The notes under the pieces were generated by a model. The model saw nothing but the letters and a program-made list of their open reading frames with translations, was not told where the DNA came from and ran no database searches. DNA of 64,000 nucleotides, taken from Siphonodentalium dalli. Its lineage: Eukaryota > Mollusca > Scaphopoda > Gadilida > Siphonodentaliidae. A program made the translations under genes and the position numbers. Positions within the stretch are counted from its first letter, which is position 1. Each line of letters starts with the position of its first letter. The DNA lies in assembly GCA_032622095.1 (NCBI GenBank), contig CP136063.1:62757897-62821896 (forward strand), given 5' to 3'. Positions 31,811-41,062 of the stretch are shown here, piece by piece.

Positions 31811-31909
31811 GGAGTCATTCGTATCCCTCTCGGTCAGTTGTACTCTTGAATATAAAGTTTGTTCATGTTCTTAATAGTCATTTTCCTCATTTCCAGAATT
31901 TTATGTTAA

Positions 31910-32290
31910 CCCTTTACCCAACAGAACGGCCCTGTGCCAATGCATTCTCTTATATATGCGAGTCGACCATAGGTCGCCTCGCATATATAAGAGAATGCAT
32001 TGGCTTAACACATTAAAAATTATAAAATTGTTAAAGAATATAAGAACAAATGGTAAAAAGTGTTAAAAAAAGTTTTTTTTTAGGCCAATGCATTCTCTTA
32101 TATATGCGAGGCGACCTATGGTCGACTCGCATATATAAGAGAATGCATTGGCACAGGGCATAACTGTAACCATCACAATGTGGTCAATGAGCCGGTTCCA
32201 ATGATATCCATATTTGTATGGTTTTATTGGACAGACCCAAGATAATTTAGGCTGTTGCAGCTTTATTTGGCCGGTTTGTTGGGTAAAGTG
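31910..32290. mobile_element. TTAA-type MITE, CCCTTTACCCAACA family
   Basis: Flanked by TTAA at 31906-31909 and 32291-32294, with ends CCCTTTACCCAACAG and TTTGTTGGGTAAAGTG. It has the same two inverted hairpins as the 29140 copy, in the same orientation. It lies about 100 bases past the end of the DIRS coding region. Confidence 0.9.
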
Positions 32291-32294
32291 TTAA

Positions 32295-32931
32295 CCGTGC
32301 ACTCTTGATGGTGGTATTGTCCTCAGGCCTTCTTTGGGGCTCTCCGCTGGTACCCAGCTTCGTTTGGGTAGTTTAATTATAAACGCCCCAAATTCAGGAT
32401 AGCATCCTATCGTGATGTTTAATATTAAAGCATGCATACTCACCATAATTCGACTTAGTAACGTATTATTATTTCATAACTTTATGGTAAAACTGAAGGT
32501 GCATTGTCATAAGATTAGAGGAATTTTACTGAAGCAGAATTTTCCTTCTGTCCCAATCCATTTAACAATGTTACATGTATGTGAAAATACATGTATAATA
32601 TATGGGAATTGCATTGACAGTTTAAATTTTATAGATAACAACATCTTTCAGAGATTTCCTTGAGCTGAAGATAATTCGCTTCAAAACTATTCAATTTCAT
32701 ACATGAAAGTAGTCTTGACTAAAGTAGAGAGGAGAATATATCCACATTAAAAAGATAAACAGTTGATATGCTAAATGGTACATGTTTATGATGTTAAATT
32801 AAAAACAAATTTTGTTTGCATGTACATGTATGTGTGTCCTTGCTGTTAACTACATGAGAGACTGTCTGTGATGAGAGAGATCGAGTTACTGCTTTGATAG
32901 CAATCTGTAAATGCCGGAAGTGACTTGGAGG
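32295..32931. other. DIRS 3' region, then unassigned
   Basis: The first 100 bases may be the 3' flank of the DIRS element (GCTCTCCGCTGGTACCCAG). The rest is AT-rich with no recognised gene. The frame at 32412-32663 has no motif. Confidence 0.35.
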
Positions 32932-32935
32932 TTAA

Positions 32936-33330
32936 CCCTTTCAGTGCCAGGGGCCGATCTCATCGGCCCTAATTTACGGTCTGTTTTTAGATTTTTTTGG
33001 ATTGAATTTTTTTTGGGTATGCTTAAGCATGCTATAGCGAATTTAAAAACAAACTGGATATGTCCTGAGGGGCATGTTATAACTCAAAACTATCACCAAG
33101 TATTCATAGTAATAATTTTGATGAAAAACCTACGATTCCCTGATACTAAACCTACAAAATAAGTCTGTTAAAGATTATAAGAAAAAATTATTAAAATTGT
33201 CAAAAATTGTAAAAAAAAAATAACAAATGATGAAAAATTGTTAGGCCAATGGTCGACTTGCATATATAAGAGAATGCATTGGCACAGTGTATATGCGTGG
33301 ATACAAAAATCAGACCTGGCACTGAAAGGG
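32936..33330. mobile_element. TTAA-type MITE, CCCTTTCAGTGCCAGG family
   Basis: TTAA at 32932-32935 and 33331-33334, with ends CCCTTTCAGTGCCAGGGGCC and CCTGGCACTGAAAGGG. Inside is a truncated hairpin: only the right arm (CATATATAAGAGAATGCATTGG region, near 33260) is left. Confidence 0.9.
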
Positions 33331-33334
33331 TTAA

Positions 33335-33779
33335 GAAGATACATCAATAGATTGAATGTGTGTGCGGGAAGAAGGAAATAAATGAACGGGGAGAAGATAA
33401 TGATGAACAGTAAAATACTCTGGGCCCGGTGAAGAGTACCAATTTATATGGTGAGCTTTGCTACCATTGTTTTCACTTGCATGGGAAATGTTTAGCTTAC
33501 ATATTAGACCTTATGTTTAACTTTCATGCAAAATTATCTAGCTTCCGTTCCCTCTGGAGACGATCACTGCCGTTTATCATTGTCACAAGACAAATGACTG
33601 ATCTATGCTGGAGATGCCTGGAAAATATTACAAAAGTATATCAACCAGCCAATCTTACGTAAGACGAAAAATCAGCAAGACTCATCCAACAAGAAAAACA
33701 CCTTTTGAAAATAACGACTTGGACCAAGATGTAAATCTGGAAAGAAAATAACCACCCATTATAGTTTTGAGTTTGCAGA
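33335..33779. other. Unassigned
   Basis: No gene or repeat recognised. The frame at 33429-33662 carries no known motif. Confidence 0.4.
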
Positions 33780-33795
33780 GGGAATGTGGACCAGG

Positions 33796-33964
33796 TCTGA
33801 CACCAGTGTCACCAACATCATGTCCAACACTGGTTACACCACCAATAGGTCTAACACCAATAGGTCTAACACCAACAGGTCTAACACCAAAAACAGGTTC
33901 AACACCAACAGGTTCAACAATACCAAGTAATAACAGGTCCAACATCACCAACAAGTCAAACAGG
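33796..33964. repeat. Minisatellite, 15-bp unit GGTCTAACACCAATA
   Basis: About ten imperfect copies of a GGTYTAACACCAAYA unit run head to tail, with some AGGTTCAACAC variants. Both strands stay open for 75-90 codons only because of this low complexity, so I do not call a gene. Confidence 0.85.
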
Positions 33965-34490
33965 TTTTTATCTCTTTTAACACTTTTTAATACCTAATGC
34001 TGCCGAACACCTGGTGATATTAACACTTAATCCCTAATGCTGCTGAACACAGTGAATCTGAACAATCCGTTTTAACCTGGTCCTATTGATTACTTGTCCC
34101 AAGGAAATGTGCCATTTTCGATGTTTTCTGTGAAATTTTACCGAAGCAGGTAAATTATCTGAGTGATGAGGGGTCGAGTATCCTACATACTACTGTGGGC
34201 ATATTTTATTAAAATCAATTAAAAATCTCATAAAAACAACCAACTTAAAATTTGTTTTAATGTACTGCAATCAATCGCAAACCATTAAATAAATGTGGAA
34301 CACTTAGAAAAAATATTAAATATTTTTAAGTACACAGCAGTAATGTTAAATTTAATCTCCTTAAAATTATACATTTACTAATAAGTGCCTTAAAAAACCC
34401 TTAAATTTTGTTTTAAGAATAATTGAGGTAGGTAATTTATTGCATTATATAGGCGCAGGTAGTTGCTAAATTTAATGACATTATTTTAAA
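33965..34490. other. Unassigned AT-rich sequence
   Basis: No gene recognised. Near 33980-34040 the phrase TAATGCTGCTGAACAC is partly repeated. Confidence 0.4.
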
Positions 34491-34494
34491 CTGT

Positions 34495-35120
34495 CTGATG
34501 GAGGCTTTGTGTAGCTCAGAGGATACAAAAACAACAATGGATGGAAATGGCTGAGCGGTGAGCAGCAGACTTGTTTACCCTCCCGATTTAACAATATATC
34601 ACGATGTGGGAGGAAGATTGGCTGCCCTTCATACCGAAGACGAGTTGAGGAATGCAGCATTTAAACTGTCTGATGGAGACTCTGTATAGCTTGGAGGATA
34701 CAGAACAAACAATGGATGGAAATGACTGAGCGGTGAGCAGCAGACTTGTTTACCCTCCCGATTTAACAATATATCACGATGTGGGAGGAAGATTGGCTGC
34801 CCTTCATACCGAAGACGAGTTGAGGAATGCAGCATTTAAACTGTCTGATGGAGACTCTGTATAGCTTGGAGGATACAGAACAAACAATGGATGGAAATGA
34901 CTGAGCGGTGAGCAGCAGACTTGTTTACCCTCCCGATTTAACAATATATCACGATGCGGGAGGAAGATTGGCTGCCCTTCATACCGAAGACGAGTTGAGG
35001 AATGCAGCATTTAAACTGTCTGATGGAGACTCTGTATAGCTCGGAGGATACAGAACAAACACTGGGTGGAAATGACTGAGCGGTGAGCAGCAGACTTGTT
35101 TACCCTCCCGATTTAACAAT
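34495..35120 (+). pseudogene. Tandem array of C-type lectin N-half exon copies (4 units)
   Basis: Four units start near 34495, 34660, 34835 and 35010, with the last three exactly 175 bases apart. On the plus strand each reads, in one phase, GGRLAALHTEDELRNAAFK, LSDGDSV, a stop, LGGYRTNNGWK, a stop, LSGEQ. This is the middle of a C-type lectin domain (G-G-x-L-A, then W-x-G, then W-x-W-x-x-G). The stops are TAG and TGA exactly where the family has Trp (TGG). The first unit still has TGG at the second position (NGWKWLSG). GAGCG|GTGAGC after WLSG is a good donor sequence. The 175-base unit is not a multiple of three. Complementary C-half copies lie at 45.4-46.9 and 54.3 kb. Confidence 0.65.
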
Positions 35121-35409
35121 GTATTTAACATGTAAGCACTCAAGTAGTAACTCATTATTCCTCGACAAATTGCTGCTCATATCCAGCAAACTGACGAAAC
35201 AGTGTTCGGATCAGAAGACACAGTAAGTGAGGAAACTCACCAGAAACAACTATTTCCATGATGGTCGAGAGATTTGCCGTAATGACACATGCATGTGCAT
35301 GTAATGTAGTACTTAAGATTTACCTACCAGTACATTATGTGTCTACTTGTGTTGCCAGTTAGTTATTTTTATTTCATTATAATTTATTTAATATTTTTTT
35401 ATTGGTGAT
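35121..35409. other. Unassigned
   Basis: AT-rich with no gene recognised. Confidence 0.4.
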
Positions 35410-35411
35410 GA

Positions 35412-35590
35412 AAAACTTCAAAGAAGAATCTTCCATTCACCTGTATCACAGGATTGTCTTCAAAGAAGAATTTTCCATTCCTCTGGATTACAGAAATCAT
35501 CTTCAAAGAAGAACTTTCCATTCATCTGTGTTACTGGAATTGCCAATCAAAGAAGAATCTTACGTACATCTGTTTGACTGAAATCTTTAA
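35412..35590. repeat. Tandem repeat, about 53-bp unit, four copies
   Basis: The phrase TCAAAGAAGAATCTTCCATTC recurs with small changes, followed each time by a CTGTATTACTGGAAT-like segment. The copies have diverged. Confidence 0.75.
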
Positions 35591-35686
35591 AAAAACGTGC
35601 GCGATTTATAATGCTTTATACATGTCCTAGCTGGTGAAACCTTCAATAACATAAGGTCATTATTTATGCTTATACACTCATATTGA

Positions 35687-36185
35687 ATGATAGGAAAAAA
35701 ACACACCAGTTTCCATAGCAGATTGTATAACTACAGACTATACAGTTCCAAACATATTGCTTTTCTTGTTAACAATTTAAGAGGACGACTTCATTTAATG
35801 GACCCCTCACATGGCGGAAACTGGAGAGATTGGAGCTACACCCTACTACAGTACTGTCTCCAGACCTTCAACTTTATGAACATGAAGGAATACATATCTG
35901 CTTACATGATATTATTTCAGGAATGGAAGGTCCTGGATTTATTGATCCGTTGACCATATATCACATCTGGCTGCCATATCATAAAAGCTTTCTCTAATTC
36001 AATTGGAAAATTTACTGGAAAAGACAAAGATTTGAAATTTGTTGGCCCTGAAAGGATAGAAGTAGCGGCAGAAGTGAAAAAAAAGGGAGTGTCATGAATT
36101 ATTACTACAAAAAGCTGAATGAAATCTCGAAGGCAGACTTAGAAGCTGGCAATTTGACAGTTCAAACTATTAATTCAATTCTCCG
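35687..36185 (+). pseudogene. Transposase-like ORF fragment, copy A
   Basis: Copy A matches 41440-41830 of copy C at the DNA level. Readable pieces include DWSYTLLQYCLQTFNFMNMK, EYISAYMILFQEW and AFSNSIGKFTGKDKDLKF, broken by shifts. These blocks resemble a family of RNase-H-fold transposase-like proteins repeated in fish and molluscs (D-x-S-W-A helix, then H-I-C-x-A-H). I cannot assign the superfamily; Mutator-like or Kolobok-like are possible. The copy ends in MNYYYKKLNEISKADLEAGN, the same sequence that starts copy C (41081). Confidence 0.5.
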
Positions 36186-36468
36186 GATTATATAAAAAAA
36201 AATAAAAAATCAATTTGACAAGCCTTTATATATATATATATTTTGGCAGTACCGGTTCTAGTTGTCCGATCTGCTGGTACACCATACTGAAGAGGGATTG
36301 CATGAGGGGCCCAATGGCTTCCAATCTTTGAAATGACACATCTTGAGTGCTTTAATGATGTTGCAATATTATTCATGAGTATTCACTATTGGGTTCTGGA
36401 GAAGGCAGCCAACACAATCAACAAAATGCCAAAAGATTAAATTATTTACTTTTGTCTTCATATTTCAG

Positions 36469-36664
36469 GTATTGGATTTGAAACCACATCAATTACAGTG
36501 GGTGACGGAACATCTGGGTCACAGCCTTGATGTTCATCAGATTCATTATAGATGTATGAATAACGAAATCGAAAGGACACAGGTAGCAAAAATCCTCCTT
36601 CTCCAGGACCATGCGCAAGTCGCGAACTATGCCAACAGAAAATTGGAAGATATCCAGATGGAAG
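36469..36664 (+). CDS. Exon of a Crypton-like tyrosine recombinase C-terminus
   Basis: Acceptor TTCATATTTCAG ends at 36468 and donor GAAG|GTAAGT begins at 36665, both strong. The 196-base exon reads VLDLKPHQLQWVTEHLGHSL, then DVHQIHYRCMNNEIERTQVA, KILLLQDHAQVANYANRKLE and DIQMEG with no stop. The L-G-H-x(5-6)-H-x-x-Y-Y/H-R pattern followed by a conserved AK-I/L-LL helix is what I recall from the C-termini of Crypton-derived tyrosine recombinase-like proteins of molluscs and fish, where the Tyr is the nucleophile. No partner exons are visible within several kb, and the element starting at 36709 lies immediately downstream. Confidence 0.5.
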
Positions 36665-36708
36665 GTAAGTAGTGTATCCCAATAAATGCATTTATTACAC
36701 ACCTAATA

Positions 36709-38492
36709 AGGCCAAAAAAAAAAGGTTTTGATTCTCGGGCATAGCCGCGTCTGGAAAAAAGGCCCGCGTTGAAGCATTTTTTTTACGATTTTCAAATTGA
36801 CCGATGCTGTCAAATGATAACACGAAAATGGGAAACTAGAAAAGAGAAATTAGTTATGTTTCAAACATCGAATATGATAGACATACAATGGTGTGTGTGT
36901 TGGTATCCAACAAGACACTAGGCAACGATAACTACCAGGTATATTGTCACCACAAGCTGCCCAAACCCCAAGTTTATTAAGTCAAATGTGTTTCCGTGCT
37001 GTAAACAATTATGTGATTTCCAATTTCGGGAACGCAAACCGGAAAGAAATATGGTGCGTATTGGCGATGTGTATGCTGGTTTAATTTAATAGTATTTGAA
37101 GTTTTTATGGCTAGCATGTATAGTTACTATAGTATAGATGGATAAATATTAAAGTATATAGATAGATATAAAATGTATAATCCCGATTTAAACTTTGATT
37201 GTTTTAGTTCCGTTTCCGTCTTTGTTGTATTCCGTGTTTTATATACGCAGTAACAGAACGAGAATCGAACGGACCTCAAACAAATCTGTCCATGCGTATT
37301 CTCTTTAATTAAGTTTAAATTCACCGATGTTACTGAATATATTTGGCGACAAAATTATCCGAGAGCACCATTTATAATGTGAAAATATATTTTGAATCGT
37401 TGTATTTTGGCTTGTTGGAAATAAAGCGTGATCCATAACCGAAAAATCGTAATTTTATTCCCAATGATTCAGTGATTTTAGAAATTAGAGACACTCGGTA
37501 GTCGGTGTCAAGGCCGTTAATTGTGCATAGATCATAGATCTACTAAACGGTGAATACTACCGAAAGAGTGTGCCTTTGAATGCAGAAAATCAAGAAACAG
37601 GTAACTGAGGTGTGGCAGATGCAAACTAAAATTAAATGCAACAAACAGTCTATGACATATAAATAAAAAATATGAAGTGTTTTCCATGTTACTGACATTG
37701 AAAAAAATCTCCCTATTTTTCACTAAATCTCCCTATTTCTGAGGACAAATCTCCCTATTTCCAATTATGAAAGTAAACGGGTCTGATATATATAGATATA
37801 TACTATAAAAAGGTACATACATTTATTATATGACTACCACTAATCTCTTACAAATACCACTATTGTTTGGCGATAAATTCCGAACAGTCGGAAAACGCTT
37901 GTCTGGTCATGAGCCGTATCGGTATTCTATGAATTCCGTATCAGTATCCTTTGAATTCCGTATCAGTATCCCACGAAATTAGGTCACCGGAAGTTGACGA
38001 TGTCAGATGACTGGGAATGTTCAATGGAGTACTTTTGCCCGGGTGATGACATGGGATGGTGTAACGTAGTAGTTTTGCCCTTTGTGACATGAGATGAACC
38101 AAAAAGTTGTCATATAATAAACGCTTTATCGGTACAGTGAAGTGATATGGGCTGCAATATCACGTCTCGTTGACGATGTCAGATCGGCGTGATACTGCAG
38201 CCCATATCACTTCACTGTACCGATAATGTGTATATATCAAATATACCAACAATATATATATGATGTCGTGTAGTATAATGTGATAATTGGTCATTCTTTA
38301 TAGTGGAATACATTAGTTTATATCAAAACAATGTTCTCCTTAGATTTTCTTAACCTGGGAAGGTATAATAACCCATGCTAACTATGGTCATTATCCACAT
38401 AACAAAAATAAAAAATAAAAATTAAACCCTCACTCCCTCATAGATTCTCAAAAAAAATTGCCCGAGAATCAATACCCTCTTTTTTTTGGCCT
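36709..38492. mobile_element. Putative TIR element, 1.8 kb, AGGCCAAAAAAAA ends
   Basis: The left end AGGCCAAAAAAAAAA then TTGATTCTCGGGCA (36709-36745) is matched in reverse at the right end, TGCCCGAGAATCAA then TTTTTTTTGGCCT (38451-38492). About 35 terminal bases pair with a few mismatches. No target duplication is clear and no transposase is inside. The interior includes a foldback (38127-38225), three copies of an AAATCTCCCTATTT motif (37706-37760) and a GAATTCCGTATCAGTATCC tandem (37925-37975). Confidence 0.55.
38127..38225. repeat. Foldback with 38-bp arms
   Basis: The left arm 38127-38164 begins TATCGGTACAGTGAAGTGAT, and the right arm 38188-38225 is its complement with one or two mismatches. 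The 23-base loop contains GACGATGTCAGAT, which also occurs at 37995. Confidence 0.95.
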
Positions 38493-38930
38493 AAAAAGCA
38501 CTATTTAGAAATATCCCAAAAAAGTAATCCTCTGAAGGGGAAACATTAGTAGGCCACCTCAATCAATCGAATAAACTCTGCATATTTCAGCCTATTTTCA
38601 TAATTGATTTACCAGGTACATATATACCGAAAAATTTCAGCTTTTGTGTCCCCAAAGAAATCCTTTTATAATCTTTCGAATCACATTGCGAACAAGTAAC
38701 TAATATAATCTGGATTAAACAGTATCTTTAGGAACATATTACTTGTACTTGTATCGTTCGGATGAAGCAGTCACATTTGTTGTAATCACATACTAGATGC
38801 TGGTAATAATACGTATCATTGAATATTTCCATTTCATATAGCCACTTCAGTTTTCTAGGATAAGATATGTTGCTTGTTTCAAAAGTGTATATCTTTTTAG
38901 GTACATAAAATTGAACATGAATCACTGATA
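38493..38930. other. Unassigned AT-rich sequence
   Basis: Nothing recognised. Confidence 0.4.
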
Positions 38931-38946
38931 GTCCTCAGAAAAAAAT

Positions 38947-40221
38947 GTGTCTGAGATAGTGACGAAAGAACTACATGAAAGTATGATAAACGAACTTATC
39001 CTTATGAAACGGATATACCACGAGGATGATGATGACTCATTAGTGAGGGGTTACATGATAAATGAACTTATCCTTATGAAACGGATATACCACGAGGAGG
39101 ATGATGACTCATTAGTGAGGAGTTACATGATAAATGAACTTATCCCTATGAAACAGATATACCACGAGGAGGATGATGACTCATTAGTGAGGGGTTACAT
39201 GATAAATGAACTTATCCCTATGAAACAGATATACCACGAGGATGATGACTCATTAGTGAGGGGTTACATGATAAATGAACTTATCCCTATGAAACAGATA
39301 TACCACGAGGAGGATGATGACTCATTAGTGAGGGGTTACAATATAAATGAACTTATCCCTATGAAACAGATATACCACGAGGAGGATGATGACTCATTAG
39401 TGAGGGGTTACATGATAAATGAACTTATCCCTATGAAACAGATATACCACGAGGAGGATGATGACTCATTAGTGAGGGGTTACATGATAAACGAACTTAT
39501 CCTTATGAAACGGATATACCACGAGGAGGATGATGACTCATTAGTGAGGGGTTACATGATAAATGAACTTATCCCTATGAAACAGATATACCACGAGGAG
39601 GATGATGACTCATTAGTGAGGAGTTACATGATAAATGAACTTATCCTTATGAAACGGATATACCACGAGGAGGATGATGACTCATTAGTGAGGGGTTACA
39701 TGATAAACGAACTTATCCTTATGAAACGGATATACCACGAGGAGGATGATGACTCATTAGTGAGGGGTTACATGATAAATGAACTTATCCTTATGAAACG
39801 GATATACCACGAGGAGGATGATGACTCATTAGTGAGGGGTTACATGATAAATGAACTTATCCTTATAAAACGGATATACCACGAGGAGGATGATGACTCA
39901 TTAGTGAGGGGTTACATGATAAATGAACTTATCCTTATGAAACGGATATACCACGAGGAGGATGATGACTCATTAGTGAGGGGTTACATGATAAATGAAC
40001 TTATCCTTATGAAATGGATATACCACGAGGATGATGACTCATTAGTGAGGGGTTACATGATAAATGAACTTATCCTTATGAAACAGATATACCCCGAGGA
40101 GGATGATGACTCATTAGTGAGGGGTTACATTCAGTTTGTTGGAGTGGATCCTTTTTCTGTAGCTTTGTTTGGAAAGGAACAAATTGAGTTGGCACCAGAC
40201 TTACAAATGAGAAGAACTTAA
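38947..40221 (+). CDS. Transposase-like ORF with a 16-unit in-frame coding repeat (copy B, 5' part)
   Basis: A 424-codon frame consists of a short head (SEIVTKELHES), 16 tandem repeats and a tail, FVGVDPFSVALFGKEQIELA. Each unit begins MINELI, continues with MKRIYHE or MKQIYHE, then an acidic EDDDSLVRGY. Fourteen units are 24 residues (72 bp) and two lack one Asp (units 4 and 15). The array spans 38983-40128. DNA identity between units is very high, with two subtypes (ILMKR and IPMKQ) interleaved. The same element in copy C (41160-41380) has only one unit, and its flanks match this copy on both sides, so the array is a local expansion. Charge alternates between a basic MKR and an acidic EEDDD in each unit. 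Whether it is translated is unknown; the first ATG is simply the longest frame. Confidence 0.6.
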   Translation: MSEIVTKELHESMINELILMKRIYHEDDDDSLVRGYMINELILMKRIYHEEDDDSLVRSYMINELIPMKQIYHEEDDDSLVRGYMINELIPMKQIYHEDDDSLVRGYMINELIPMKQIYHEEDDDSLVRGYNINELIPMKQIYHEEDDDSLVRGYMINELIPMKQIYHEEDDDSLVRGYMINELILMKRIYHEEDDDSLVRGYMINELIPMKQIYHEEDDDSLVRSYMINELILMKRIYHEEDDDSLVRGYMINELILMKRIYHEEDDDSLVRGYMINELILMKRIYHEEDDDSLVRGYMINELILIKRIYHEEDDDSLVRGYMINELILMKRIYHEEDDDSLVRGYMINELILMKWIYHEDDDSLVRGYMINELILMKQIYPEEDDDSLVRGYIQFVGVDPFSVALFGKEQIELAPDLQMRRT

Positions 40222-40487
40222 ATATTTATTTTGATGCCACAGGTGTTAGAGCTACAGTGTCATTAACAGGAACTCAGCAAACTGTCACTGGACAATAAAG
40301 TACAATCAAGTACACCCCCTCAACTTCCTGTCCTGAGCAGAAGACCACTTCCTGTGTATGTGAGCAGAACGAAACAATGGCTACTTGTGAGTGCTGATCT
40401 ACCTGTTTATACTGAATTGGTCTCTGTCTAACCTGATTAACAACAGGATCAGTTATATACGAAATTCCAGACCAGAAAAGACATCTT
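40222..40487. other. Broken middle of transposase-like copy B
   Basis: Matching pieces from copy C (FDATG, IPDQKRHLLYTLV) can be found near 40225-40245 and 40460-40505 in shifting frames. About 200 bases between them are unrelated and may be an insertion. Confidence 0.4.
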
Positions 40488-40922
40488 TTGTATACACTTG
40501 TTGTGAAACCTGGGCATGAGGTCAAACCAGTTTCAATAGCAGATTTCATTACAACAGATCATACAGTACCAAATATACTACATTTCAAGAGGACGACTTC
40601 ACTTAATGGACTCCTCACATGGAGGAAACTGGAGAGATTGAAGATACGCCCAACTGTCACCAGACCTTCAACTATAGTGTCCCGCCAGTTTTGGTTTGAA
40701 TTGCCAGAGGCATCTGATCTATTCAGCTTCACCTCTAGGAAAATTACTATGGAATGGAAAACAGGGGATGTGTGTATGGCCTCATATCACAAGTTCGGGA
40801 AGTGGCCAGGGAAGGTTATAAATGTATCACAGTCAACATTGACTGTAATCTACTTTCCGGAGCTCACCCTGACGCTAATAAATCGAACCTTACCGCGTAT
40901 AGTACAACGAAAACGAAAGTAA
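40488..40922 (+). pseudogene. Copy B continued, ending in a PWWP-like segment
   Basis: The frame of 144 codons starts within YTLVVKPGHEVKPVSIADF and ITTDHTVPNIL, shared with copies A and C, then passes into a segment absent from copies A and C. The last 58 codons (from 40749) read MEWKTGDVCMASYHKFGKWP, GKVINVSQSTLTVIYFPEL and a basic end KRKK-like tail. G-D-V-x-x-A-x-x...K-W-P-G-K-V-I is the start of a PWWP or Tudor-like barrel, which in chromatin proteins reads methylated histones. The match is short and the call is tentative. It could be a terminal exon fused by insertion. Confidence 0.45.
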
Positions 40923-41062
40923 CTTTTAATTATTTGTTTGTTTGAGAAGATTGTTTCAAACCGTGAGATTAGAAGGTGTCGCCGTGACACCGTAAGATGC
41001 ATGGTGAAAACGGGAGACTCACGGTGAATCCGGGAGAAGTAACAGGTCTGGGCAGAAGTAAA

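Larger units (their letters stand above)
23545..31860 (+). mobile_element. DIRS-type tyrosine-recombinase retrotransposon with nested insertions
   Basis: The order small ORF - gag - RT - RNase H - tyrosine recombinase, all on the plus strand, is that of DIRS/Ngaro elements, which integrate by a tyrosine recombinase instead of a DDE integrase. I see no methyltransferase after the RNase H, which leans toward a Ngaro-like member, but loss is also possible. Outer limits are uncertain: near the left end TATATTCTGCGGGCT is repeated (23554 and 23579), and on the right the coding part stops at 31810. Foreign DNA inside includes hAT elements at 24519-26099 and 30294-31631 and a TTAA-type MITE at 29140-29531. 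Many stops and shifts show it is dead. Confidence 0.85.

Noticed and set aside
33682-33997. Overlapping ORFs on both strands with repeated Thr-Pro-Thr-Gly or Gly-Val-Arg-Pro
   Set aside because: They come from the 15-bp minisatellite, whose low complexity keeps all frames open.
34629-35010. Two identical 68-codon minus-strand ORFs
   Set aside because: They are the reverse-strand shadow of the 175-bp lectin repeat. The plus strand carries the recognisable lectin motif.
38983-40128. CRISPR-like array
   Set aside because: The units are contiguous 72-bp repeats with no unique spacers, stay in one reading frame, and lie in an animal-type genome.
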